The notes under the pieces are model-generated. The model searched no databases. It was not told the origin of the DNA and was given only the letters and a program-made list of their open reading frames with translations. A stretch of DNA of 64,000 nt from DATLGB01 sp038232275 (GTDB taxonomy: Bacteria > Actinomycetota > Thermoleophilia > Solirubrobacterales > Solirubrobacteraceae). A program made the position numbers and the translations under genes. Where the stretch lies: assembly GCA_038232275.1 (NCBI GenBank), contig JBBSIC010000010.1, positions 1-64,000 of the forward strand, written 5' to 3'. Below, piece by piece: positions 37,001 through 44,845 of the stretch (its first letter is position 1; each line of letters opens with the position of its first letter).

Positions 37001-37233
37001 ACCGCGTCGGCGTCGACGATCACTTCTTCGGCCTCGGCGGCCACTCCCTCAGCGCCGTGGCCATGCTCGCGCGCGTCCACGACGAGCTCGGCGTCGACCT
37101 CTTCCTCGGCGTGATCTTCGAGACGCCGAGCATCCGCGGCCTGGCCGAGACCGTCACGCATCGGCTGCTCAGCGAGGCGGGCGACGAGGACCTGCTCCTG
37201 GCCCTCGCCGAGGTGGAGGCCGCCGAGTCATGA
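34012..37233 (+). CDS. Nonribosomal peptide synthetase, C-A-PCP (substrate unassigned)
   Basis: A 1073-residue elongation module: condensation (about 15-450, HHIASDH at 146-152, so His pair and Asp kept but Gly replaced by His), adenylation (about 475-960, YTSGSTGRPKG at 622) and carrier protein (LGGHSL, S1012). I read the A pocket as D-L-P-Q-V-G-M-V-W-K, which I cannot match to a known code. The Q-G-M-V/I-W-K part resembles the glycine-type pocket of the 18.8 kb synthetase, so a small residue is possible. It starts four bases after the Asp-type gene and overlaps the Dab-type gene as ATGA. By gene order it adds the residue between the second Asp and Dab. Confidence 0.93.
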   Translation: MTATISPRTQAGPAALSYPQERLFLLDRIMPGVPAYNVPRLMRVRATLDPGALQRALDAIVGRHDILRTRVRLEGGTPVQEVAAHGRVELVAVDLSDHPEADREREGDRIIAELATRPFVLSADVPLRAALVQMADDDARLLVVSHHIASDHSSGAVLISELDALYSAFAAGQPAELPDLPVQYADFAAWQREELAGPLRDELLAYWTQQLTGAPPALALPADRPRPATQTYRGAIRELGVDPALAARLRTVARSSGVSMFMLLLAAFDTLMYRYTGEEDVVVGVPVSGRHHEETLPLVGYFSNTLAVRSDLAGDPRFSDLLAQVRETVLGAQIHQELPFELVVEALNPPRSPSRSPIFQVLFGFDVAAAQEPTLAGVPLEELPVPGWAYARFDLSLVLRERPDGSLVGQLEYSTDLFEAATIERTIGHLRTLLSAIAQDPARRLSQLDMLAPAELEALRRSTATARAQAPARLEALVAEQAARRPEAVAVVSEAERLSYGELDRRANRLARELGALGVEPGGRVAVCTDRSADLVVALLGVLKAGATYVPIDPAYPPDRQGFILTDAGASVLITQRRLLNGLVAGAAAALELDVDWPRIVRHEPTPPAIEADADQAAYVIYTSGSTGRPKGVAVSHRSVANLMAQMRRAPGLDERDVVVNLTTPAFDLSVPDWFLPLTSGARLFVVPHEVTLDPDELAARIAQAAGTFMQATPTTWQLLVDSGWTGSAGLKIVCGGEPLSRVLADALLERGAELWHMYGPTETTVWSSILRLEAGEGPPPLGGPIDNTQFHVVDRDGRLVPTGVPGELLIGGAGVALGYHGRPDLTAERFVPDGFGGDPGARLYRTGDLVRRRSDGTLEFAGRADQQVKLRGFRIELGEIEAVLAAHPGVAAAVAVVREDVPGDRRLVAYVVSEGERAPAIQDLRQLARGRLPQYMVPSAFVMLDALPVTANRKLDRAALPAPSGARPDTGQAFAAPSTPVEEALAAIWREILGLDRVGVDDHFFGLGGHSLSAVAMLARVHDELGVDLFLGVIFETPSIRGLAETVTHRLLSEAGDEDLLLALAEVEAAES

Positions 37234-40200
37234 GCGCGTCGCCCCCGCCCGGAGGAGACCTCTCCGAGCGCCTGAAGAACCTGAGCCCGGCGCAGCGCGC
37301 CCTGCTCGAGCGCCGCCTGATGGCGGGCCGGGCCGTGGAGGCCCGGCAGCGACCGCTCACCCGCCGGGAGGGAGCCGGACCGGTCCCGCTGTCCCATGCC
37401 CAGGAGCTGCTGTGGCTGCTCAGCCAGGTCTTCGACGACGGGGTCGCCTACAACGCGCCCGGCGCCTTCCGGCTCGAGGGCCCACTCGACGTGGACGTGC
37501 TCGACGCCGCGCTGGCCGCGCTCGCGGAGCGCCACGAGATCCTGCGCACGACCTACGCCGTCATCGACGGCACGCCGATGCAGGTCGTGGGCGACGGGCC
37601 AGCCTCAGAGCTCGAGCTCGTGGACCTCGGCCCGCTCGGCGCCGACGCCCAGGAGGCGGAGGTCCGCCGCCTGCTCAAGGCGCGATCGCGCTTCGCGTTC
37701 GACCTCGAGCGCGGGCCGATCATGCGCCCGACGGTCATGCGGCTGGGGCCCGAGCAGCACGTCTTCATGCTCGTGCTCCACCATGTCGCCACGGACGGCT
37801 ACTCGCGGGCGGCGCTGTTCCGCGAGCTGACGGTGCTCTACGAGGCGCTCGCCGCCGGGCGGCCGTCGCCGCTGGAGCCGCTGCCCGTCCAGTACGCCGA
37901 CTACGCGGTGTGGCACCGGCGCTGGCTCGACGGCGGGATCGCCGACGCGCAACTGTCCTACTGGCGCGAGCGCCTGACCGGCGCGCCGTCGCGGCTCGAC
38001 CTCCCGACGGACCATCCGCGACCCCCGGTGCGCTCCTACGTCGGCGACCACATGAGCGTGCTGGTCGACATCCCCACCCGCGAGGGGCTGCGCGCCGCCG
38101 CCCGCGCGCAGGACGCCACGCTGTTCGTCGGCCTGCTGGCCGCGTTCTCGACGCTGCTCGGGCGCTACACCGGCCAGGACGACATCGTGGTGGGCACGCC
38201 GTTCGCCGGCCGCCACCGCCGCGAGCTCGAGCAGATGGTCGGCTACTTCATCAACCCCCTGGCGCTGCGCGTGGACCTCTCGGGCGACCCGACCTTCAAC
38301 GAGCTGCTCGCGCGCTGCCGCGAGACGACGCTCGGGGCCTTCGCGCACGCCGACGTGCCCTACGAGATGGTCGTGCGCGCGACGAACCCGGAGCGCGACC
38401 TCAGCCAGACGCCCGTCTTTCAGTCCATGATGGTGCTGCACAACCCGGCCTGGAAGACCGACCGCCCGACGTTCGAGCCGGCCGGGATCCGGGCCACCGA
38501 GCTCGTGCACGAGAAGGGCTGGGCGAAGTTCGACGTGCTGCTCGGGATCAGCGAGCGCACCGGCGGGCTGAACACGACCTGGGAGTACAGCACCGAGCTG
38601 TTCGAGGCCGCCACGGTTCGGCGCATGATGGGGCACTTCCGCACGCTCGCCGAGAGCGCGGCGCTGGACCCCGATCGCCCCGTATCGCGGCTGGCGATGC
38701 TCAGCGAGACCGAGCGCGGCCAGGTCCTGTACGGCTGGAACCCCAGGGCGCGGCCGGCACCCGGCGGGGGGTCGCTCAAGGAGCGCTTCGAGGCCCGGGC
38801 GCGCGCCGGGCCGGACGACCTCGCCGTGGTCGCCGGCGACCAGCGCTGGACGTTCGCCGAGCTCAACCGGCGCGCGAACCGGCTGGCCTGGCGGCTGCTG
38901 GAAGACGGCGTCGGGCCCGGCGCGACCGTGGGCGTGCTGATGGAGAAGTCGGCCGAGCTGGTCGCGGCCGTGCTCGCCGTCGCCAAGGCCGGTGCGGCGT
39001 ACGTGCCGCTGGACCCGCTGTACCCGCTCGATCGCCTCGAGTTCATGCTGGCCGACGCCGCACCGCGGCTCCTGCTCACCGACGCCCGCCCGAGCGGCCC
39101 GCTGCCCGCCACCGACGCGCCGGCCGTGCCCGTCGACTGGACCGCGCTCGCGGCACTGCCCGCAACCGATCCCCCCACGACGGCCGGCGACGACGACCTC
39201 GCCTACATCATCTTCACGAGCGGCTCGACCGGCAGGCCGAAGGGCGTGATGGTCTCCAACCGCAGCCTGGCGAGCGCGTACGTCGCCTACGAGGAGGCCT
39301 ACAGGCTGCCCGAGCTGACGTGCCACCTGCAGATGGCGAGCTTCTCCTTCGACGTCTTCACCGGGGACCTCGTGCGCTCGCTGCTGGCGGGCGCCAGCCT
39401 CGTGCTGTGCCCGCTGGAGACGACGGTGGACCCGCCGCAGCTGTTCGACCTGATGGTCCGCGAGGGCGTCGACGCGGCCGAGTTCGTGCCCGCGGTGGCC
39501 GTGCCGCTGTTCGAGTTCGCCGAGCGCACGGGCCGCCTGCTGGACTTCATGCGGCTGATCGTCGTCAGCTCGGAGGCGTGGCGCACCGACCGCTACGAGC
39601 TCTTCCGCCGGCGCTGCGGCGCCGACACGCGGATCGTCAACGCCTACGGCGTCACCGAGGCGACGATCGACCAGACCTGGTTCGAGCCGCCGCCCGGCGC
39701 CGAGCTCGTGCCCGGGCGCTTCATGCCGATCGGCGGCCCGCTGGCGAACTCGCGCGTCTACGTGCTCGGGCCGGGTCTGGACCCCGTTCCGGTGGGCCTG
39801 CCCGGCGAGCTGTGCATCGGCGGGGTATCGGTGGCGCAGGGGTACCTGAACCGCCCGGAGCTGACCGCCGAGCGCTTCGTCCAGGACCCCTTCGCGCCCG
39901 AGCCGGGCGGCCGCCTGTACCGGACGGGCGACCTCGCGCGCTGGCTTCCCGATGGCACGATCGAGTACCTCGGCCGCACCGACCGCCAGCTCAAGATCCG
40001 CGGCTTTCGCATCGAGCCCGCCGAGATCGAGACCGTGCTCGAGCGCCATCCGCGCGTCCGGGCGGCCGCGGTGGTGGATCGCCGCGACCCGGACGGCGAC
40101 GCCCGGCTCGCGGCGTATTTGGAGCCCGTCGAGGGCGCCGGCGCCCTCGACGCCTCCGAGCTGCGCGACTACGTGAGCGCGCAGGTGCCCGGCTACATGG

Positions 40201-40643
40201 TCCCCGCCGCCTACGTGACGCTGGCCGCCCTGCCGCTGACGGCCAACGGGAAGGTGGACCGCGGCGCGCTGCCCGACCCGACGTGGGACCGCTCGGCCGT
40301 GACGCGCGAGTTCCGGGCCGCGAGCACGCCCACCGAGCAGGCGATCGCGGCGATCTGGAGCGCGGTGCTCGGCATCGAGGACGTGGGCGTCAACGACAAC
40401 TTCTTCGCGCTCGGCGGCCATTCGCTGCTGGGGATGCAGGTCGTCTCGCGCATCCGGCCCCAGCTGCAGATCGCCCTGCCGCTGCGCGCGATCTTCGACA
40501 CGCCGACCGTCGCGGGGCTGGCCGCGGCGGCCGACGCCGCGCCGAAGGCCGATCCCGAGCCGCAGCTCGTCCGGCTCGACCGCAGCCGCAGAGGCCTGCG
40601 GCCGGTCGCGGGTGAGACCAGACATCCCAACGGAGGCCCATGA
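37230..40643 (+). CDS. Nonribosomal peptide synthetase, C-A(Dab)-PCP
   Basis: Starting at ATG 37230 (ATGA overlap), the 1137-residue module has an N-terminal docking-like helix (LSERLKNLSPAQRALLERRL), condensation (about 50-480, intact HHVATDG at 184-190), adenylation (about 510-1005, FTSGSTGRPKG at 662) and a carrier protein (LGGHSL, S1065). The A pocket reads D-V-G-E-V-S-A-I-D-K. Glu at 278 and Asp at 331 indicate a basic side chain, and the code is one change from the DVGEISAIDK that I recall for 2,4-diaminobutyrate in polymyxin synthetases. The next gene, coupled by ATGA, is a diaminobutyrate aminotransferase, which strengthens Dab over ornithine. No TE or terminal C follows, so release must occur elsewhere. 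The ~35-residue Arg-rich tail is not part of a domain. Confidence 0.93.
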   Translation: MSASPPPGGDLSERLKNLSPAQRALLERRLMAGRAVEARQRPLTRREGAGPVPLSHAQELLWLLSQVFDDGVAYNAPGAFRLEGPLDVDVLDAALAALAERHEILRTTYAVIDGTPMQVVGDGPASELELVDLGPLGADAQEAEVRRLLKARSRFAFDLERGPIMRPTVMRLGPEQHVFMLVLHHVATDGYSRAALFRELTVLYEALAAGRPSPLEPLPVQYADYAVWHRRWLDGGIADAQLSYWRERLTGAPSRLDLPTDHPRPPVRSYVGDHMSVLVDIPTREGLRAAARAQDATLFVGLLAAFSTLLGRYTGQDDIVVGTPFAGRHRRELEQMVGYFINPLALRVDLSGDPTFNELLARCRETTLGAFAHADVPYEMVVRATNPERDLSQTPVFQSMMVLHNPAWKTDRPTFEPAGIRATELVHEKGWAKFDVLLGISERTGGLNTTWEYSTELFEAATVRRMMGHFRTLAESAALDPDRPVSRLAMLSETERGQVLYGWNPRARPAPGGGSLKERFEARARAGPDDLAVVAGDQRWTFAELNRRANRLAWRLLEDGVGPGATVGVLMEKSAELVAAVLAVAKAGAAYVPLDPLYPLDRLEFMLADAAPRLLLTDARPSGPLPATDAPAVPVDWTALAALPATDPPTTAGDDDLAYIIFTSGSTGRPKGVMVSNRSLASAYVAYEEAYRLPELTCHLQMASFSFDVFTGDLVRSLLAGASLVLCPLETTVDPPQLFDLMVREGVDAAEFVPAVAVPLFEFAERTGRLLDFMRLIVVSSEAWRTDRYELFRRRCGADTRIVNAYGVTEATIDQTWFEPPPGAELVPGRFMPIGGPLANSRVYVLGPGLDPVPVGLPGELCIGGVSVAQGYLNRPELTAERFVQDPFAPEPGGRLYRTGDLARWLPDGTIEYLGRTDRQLKIRGFRIEPAEIETVLERHPRVRAAAVVDRRDPDGDARLAAYLEPVEGAGALDASELRDYVSAQVPGYMVPAAYVTLAALPLTANGKVDRGALPDPTWDRSAVTREFRAASTPTEQAIAAIWSAVLGIEDVGVNDNFFALGGHSLLGMQVVSRIRPQLQIALPLRAIFDTPTVAGLAAAADAAPKADPEPQLVRLDRSRRGLRPVAGETRHPNGGP

Positions 40644-42010
40644 TGCTCCAGGTTCCTTCCGAGGCGCCGCTCGCCGAGCCGGTGGTCCGCACGCGGCTGC
40701 CCGGCCCCGAGTCCGCCCGGCTGCTCGACCGTCAAGCCCGCCGCGAGTCCAACGCCAGGACGTATCCGCGGCGGCTGCCGATCGCCGTCCGTCGCGCCGA
40801 GGGATCCTTCGTGGAGGACCTCGACGGCAACGTCTTCATCGACTTCCTGACCGGCGCGGGCGTCCTGTCGCTCGGGCACGGCCACCCGGAGGTCATGGCC
40901 AGCGTGCAGCGCCAGCTCCCGCTGTTGGCGCACGGGCTCGACTTCCCGACGGAGATCAAGGACGAGTTCGTCGAGTTCCAGCTCTCGCGGCTGCCCGCGG
41001 GCATGCGCGAGCAGACGAAGATCCACTTCTGCGGGCCGGCGGGGGCGAACGCCGTCGATGCGGCGCTGAAGCTCTGCAAGACGGCCACGGGGCGCGCGGA
41101 GGTCGTGGCGTTCCAGGGCGGGTTTCACGGCAGCACGCACAGCGCGATGTCGGTCAGCGGCCTGGTCTCCCAGCGCGCGCGGGTCGCCAACACCATGCCC
41201 GGCGTGCACTTCTTCCCGTATCCGTACGCTCTGCGTTGCCCGCTGCCGGGAGACAGGGAGACGGTGGGCCGCCGCTGCCTGGAGTACCTGGAGCGCTCGC
41301 TGGCCGACCCGCTCGGCGGCGTGTGCCTGCCCGCCGCGGTCATCCTCGAGATGGTCCAGGGCGAGGGTGGCGTGATCCCCGCTCCCACGGACTTCGTCCA
41401 GGGCGTCCGCCGCCTCACCCGGGACCTGGGGATCCCGCTGATCGTCGACGAGGTCCAGACGGGCTGCGGGCGGACCGGCACGTGGTTTGCCTTCGAGCAG
41501 CACGGGATCGTCCCGGACGTCGTCGTGGCGTCCAAGGCGCTCGGCGGGATGGGCATGCCGATCGCGATCATCCTGTACAACCGCGACCTCGACGTCTGGC
41601 AGCCCGGCGCGCACACCGGGACGTTCCGCGGCAACCAGCTCGCCTTCGCCGCCGGCGTCGCGGCGGGCCGCATCATCGAGCGCGACGGCATCCTGGAGAA
41701 CGTGCGGACCCTCGGCGCGCACGCGCTGTCAGAGCTCGAGCGGCTTGTGCAGGACTACGCGGCCGCCGGCGAGGCCCGCGGGAGCGGCCTGATGCTGGGG
41801 CTCGAGCTCGTCGATCCGGCCACCGGCGCGCCCGCCGGTGACGCTGGAATCGCCGTCCAGCGCGCGGTCTTAGAGCGCGGGCTGATCGTCGAGCTGGGGG
41901 GCAGGCAGGATGCTGTCGTGCGCCTGCTGCCGCCGTTGAACGTCTCGCGCGGGACGCTCGATCGCGCTCTGGCGATCCTGCGGGACGGCCTGGCGGCCGT
42001 CGCGGGTTGA
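40640..42010 (+). CDS. Class-III aminotransferase, probable diaminobutyrate-2-oxoglutarate transaminase
   Basis: This PLP enzyme (456 residues) is of the EctB/Dat type, making L-2,4-diaminobutyrate from aspartate semialdehyde. Evidence includes the cofactor Lys in VVVASKALGGMGMP (K299), the substrate/cofactor segments GPAGANAVDAALKL and VDEVQTGCGRTGTWFAFE, and the TGTFRGNQLAF segment typical of class III. The start is ATG 40640 (ATGA overlap) or ATG 40643, with GGAGG just upstream; the second ATG gives better spacing. It is the last gene of the 21.5-42.0 kb plus-strand run and supplies the substrate for the Dab-type A domain just before it. Ectoine synthesis is the other use of this enzyme, but no ectA or ectC is nearby. 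Confidence 0.9.
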   Translation: MMLQVPSEAPLAEPVVRTRLPGPESARLLDRQARRESNARTYPRRLPIAVRRAEGSFVEDLDGNVFIDFLTGAGVLSLGHGHPEVMASVQRQLPLLAHGLDFPTEIKDEFVEFQLSRLPAGMREQTKIHFCGPAGANAVDAALKLCKTATGRAEVVAFQGGFHGSTHSAMSVSGLVSQRARVANTMPGVHFFPYPYALRCPLPGDRETVGRRCLEYLERSLADPLGGVCLPAAVILEMVQGEGGVIPAPTDFVQGVRRLTRDLGIPLIVDEVQTGCGRTGTWFAFEQHGIVPDVVVASKALGGMGMPIAIILYNRDLDVWQPGAHTGTFRGNQLAFAAGVAAGRIIERDGILENVRTLGAHALSELERLVQDYAAAGEARGSGLMLGLELVDPATGAPAGDAGIAVQRAVLERGLIVELGGRQDAVVRLLPPLNVSRGTLDRALAILRDGLAAVAG

Positions 42011-42062
42011 GCTTCAGCCGGAGCGGGAGCGAAAGAATCGCGGGTCGACCGGCGTTGCATGG

Positions 42063-44831
42063 ATGAGCGCGACAGTACGATCCCGCGCAGACCACATGCC
42101 ACGACTCCCTCGCCTCCGCCTGCTTTTCGCCCTGCTCGGCCTGTTGCTGGTGGTCCCGGCGGCTGCGTCGGCGGCGACGACGTGGAGCACGTTGCCTCCG
42201 CCCTGGTATGGCCCGAGCCTCCTTGGCTATACCGACGACGCTCCGGCCTATCGCCTGCACACGATGTCCTCGGTGGCGGTGGTGGGTGACTATGCCTACA
42301 CGGTCGAGGCCACGCTTGACCGGATCAGCGTCGTCGACGTGCGCGACCCGGCGCAGCCGGTCGTCGCGGGCTCCCTGCAGGACTCGGCGCACATGGACAC
42401 GCCGACCTGGATCGTCGTGCAGGGCGGCCTGGCCTACGTTGCCAGCAAGGGCGCCAGCAACGCCGACCTCGCGGGCAGCAGCCTGTCGGTCTATGACGTG
42501 TCAGACCCGACGGACCCGACGTTCGTCGGGTCGGTCACCAACGACCAGCGCCTGTACGGGGCATACGGCCTGCAGGTCATCGGCTCCACCGCCTACATCG
42601 CCGCCCAGGGCTGCGTCGGGGGCGTCGGCTGCGTGAGCAGCTACCCGGGCGGCAACGCGCTGACCATCCTCGACGTGTCAGACCCGACGCGGCCGCGCAT
42701 CACCTCGTCGGTCTCAAGCCTCCCGCAGACCCAGCACCTCGACTCGATCACCGTCGTCGGCAACCGCGCGTACGGCACCGCCTTTTACACCAAGCGGCTG
42801 ACGTCTTTTGATGTCAGCGATCCGGCGCACCCGGCGATCCTGGGCAGCCGGGTCGACGCGCGGCTGACGTTTGCCAACGACGTGCAGGTGCAGGGGCAGC
42901 GCGCCTTCGTGGTCGACCAGAGCACGACCGGGGCGCGGCTCACGGTCGTTGACGTGTCCAATCCCACGACGATGCCGATCCTCGGGTCCGTGCTTGACAA
43001 CACGAACCTCAGCTACGCCTACCGCCTTCAGATCAACAGCCGCTTCGCCTTCGTCGACGCCCCGCGCGCCAACGCGCTCACGGTCGTCGATCTGGCCAAC
43101 CCGGCCTCGCCACAGGTGGTCGCCTCCATCAGCGACCCGGTGAAGCTCGCCAACCCGATCGGCCTCGACCTCGCCGGCGACACCGCCTACGTCGCCGCGT
43201 ACTGCCCGAAGGTCAGCGGAAGCTGCGACCCGGCGCAGCACGGGGGCCTTTCGGCGGTCGACGTCTCCGCGTTCGGCGACGGCGCGCCCGACACGGCCAT
43301 CACCTCCGGCCCGGCGCCCGTGTCGACCTCGACGGCGGCATCCTTCGCGTTTACCTCCACGCGCGCGGGCTCGTCATTTACCTGCGCGCTGGACGGCGCC
43401 GCCGCGGCGCCCTGCGCGTCGCCGCAGGCCTACAGCGGCCTCGCGACCGGAAACCACACGCTGACGATCACCGCGACGAGCCTCGCTGGCGTCAGCGACG
43501 CGACGCCGGCCACGTACGCGTGGACGATCAGCGGCGCCACCTCGCCGCCCGACACGACGATCACTGCGGCGCCCAGCGGGCTCGTCAACCGCTCCTCGGT
43601 CTCGATCGGCTTCACGTCGGACCATCCCGGCGCCACGTTCGAGTGCCGGCTGGACGGCGGGTCCTGGACGGCGTGCTCCTCGCCGGCCCCGTTGACCGGC
43701 CTGGCCGACGGCGCCCATGCCTTCGACGTGCGCGCGACCGACGCCGGCGGCACCGACGCGTCGCCCGCCTCCGCGGCCTGGACCGTGGACACCCGCGCGC
43801 CGTCGGCCACGTACGCCGGGCCCGGCACGGTGTCGGCCCCGATCGTCCTGACCTTCAGCGAGGCCGTCGCGCAGGTCACGCCGGCCAACGTCTCCGTTGG
43901 CGTGACGGGCTCGCGCGCCGCCCTCCCCGCCACCCAGGACTGCCGGACGAGCGCGAACCAGCCCGTGAGCTGCGGCGCCGGGCCGGTCGCCAAGGTGACG
44001 CTGACCCCGACGTCCACGCTCCTGCCCGGGCAGCGGTACACGTTCACCGCGAACCCCTCGGGCACGCCGGGGCTGAGCGACCTGGCGGGCAACCTCCTCC
44101 CGTCGCTCACCAGGTCCTTCCGCGCCCAGCTGGCGATCGACGAGAGCAACCCGGCCGCGGCGCAGACCTGGGCGACGGTGTCCGACCCGCAGGCGCTGGG
44201 CGGCGACTACGTGACGGGGGCGCTGCCGGGCGCTTCGGCGACGTACGCGTTCAGCGGCGCGTCCGTGACCTGGTACACGGTGACCGGCCCCGGCCAGGGG
44301 AGCGCCGACGTGTACATCGACGGGGGGCTGCGCGGCACCTACGACCAGCGGGCGGCCACCGCGGGCTACGGCGTGCAGCGGACCTTCACGGCCTCCGGCA
44401 GCGGGCCGCACACGATCCGCATCGTCGTTCGCTCCACCGGCTCGGTGGCCGTCGACGGCTTCGACGCCAACGGCGCGCAGGACCCGTCGCCCACGATCAC
44501 CGCGAAATGGCAGACCGTCTCGGTCCCCGCGGCGGCCGGCGGGGCCTACGCGCTGAGCGACCAGGCCGGCGACCGCATCGGCGTGACCTTCCGCGGGACG
44601 CGCGTGGACCTGCTCACGACCAACCGGCCCGCGGGGGGCATGGCCGACGTGCGCGTCGACGGGGCCACGGTGGCCACGATCGACACCTACGCGGCGAAGG
44701 CGACCTACAAGGTCAAGCGCAGCTTCTCCGTTCCGGACGGCATCCACACCGTGACGGTGACGGTCCTGGGGACGCACCAGGGCGCCGCGTCGGGGTCCCT
44801 CGTGGGCGTCGACCGCTTCACCATCGGCTGA
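42063..44831 (+). CDS. Secreted LVIVD-repeat beta-propeller protein with Ig-like C-terminal domains
   Basis: A signal peptide (core LRLLFALLGLLLVVPAAASA) precedes about eight repeats of the LVIVD type, with phrases such as ISVVDVRDPAQPVVAGSL and LTILDVSDPTRPRI spaced about 45 residues apart (residues ~60-400). These form a beta-propeller. Residues ~410-590 hold two copies of an Ig-like unit containing a Cys pair (FTCALDGAAAAPC and FECRLDGGSWTAC), then an Ig-like domain, then two related C-terminal beta domains (about 695-922). ATG 42096 would give a shorter, more typical signal peptide. No catalytic motif is visible; surface adhesion or matrix binding is plausible. It begins 53 bases after the aminotransferase gene and marks the switch from peptide to envelope genes. 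Confidence 0.82.
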   Translation: MSATVRSRADHMPRLPRLRLLFALLGLLLVVPAAASAATTWSTLPPPWYGPSLLGYTDDAPAYRLHTMSSVAVVGDYAYTVEATLDRISVVDVRDPAQPVVAGSLQDSAHMDTPTWIVVQGGLAYVASKGASNADLAGSSLSVYDVSDPTDPTFVGSVTNDQRLYGAYGLQVIGSTAYIAAQGCVGGVGCVSSYPGGNALTILDVSDPTRPRITSSVSSLPQTQHLDSITVVGNRAYGTAFYTKRLTSFDVSDPAHPAILGSRVDARLTFANDVQVQGQRAFVVDQSTTGARLTVVDVSNPTTMPILGSVLDNTNLSYAYRLQINSRFAFVDAPRANALTVVDLANPASPQVVASISDPVKLANPIGLDLAGDTAYVAAYCPKVSGSCDPAQHGGLSAVDVSAFGDGAPDTAITSGPAPVSTSTAASFAFTSTRAGSSFTCALDGAAAAPCASPQAYSGLATGNHTLTITATSLAGVSDATPATYAWTISGATSPPDTTITAAPSGLVNRSSVSIGFTSDHPGATFECRLDGGSWTACSSPAPLTGLADGAHAFDVRATDAGGTDASPASAAWTVDTRAPSATYAGPGTVSAPIVLTFSEAVAQVTPANVSVGVTGSRAALPATQDCRTSANQPVSCGAGPVAKVTLTPTSTLLPGQRYTFTANPSGTPGLSDLAGNLLPSLTRSFRAQLAIDESNPAAAQTWATVSDPQALGGDYVTGALPGASATYAFSGASVTWYTVTGPGQGSADVYIDGGLRGTYDQRAATAGYGVQRTFTASGSGPHTIRIVVRSTGSVAVDGFDANGAQDPSPTITAKWQTVSVPAAAGGAYALSDQAGDRIGVTFRGTRVDLLTTNRPAGGMADVRVDGATVATIDTYAAKATYKVKRSFSVPDGIHTVTVTVLGTHQGAASGSLVGVDRFTIG

Positions 44832-44845
44832 CCGGCCCGGCGGCC

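Noticed and set aside
34578..37229. A long plus-strand frame running upstream from the Dab-type NRPS
   Set aside because: The part before 37230 is Arg/Ala-rich and lies in another frame of the preceding NRPS. Recognisable protein begins only at the ATG that overlaps the previous stop.
42063..44831. LVIVD-repeat protein considered as a phage tail or adhesin tied to a prophage
   Set aside because: No phage structural, lysis or integrase genes are near; the repeat pattern is that of LVIVD secreted proteins.
44832..44845. Possible hairpin between the convergent LVIVD-repeat and FnIII-protein genes
   Set aside because: Only a four-base GGCC/GGCC stem can be drawn, too short to separate from chance in this base composition.
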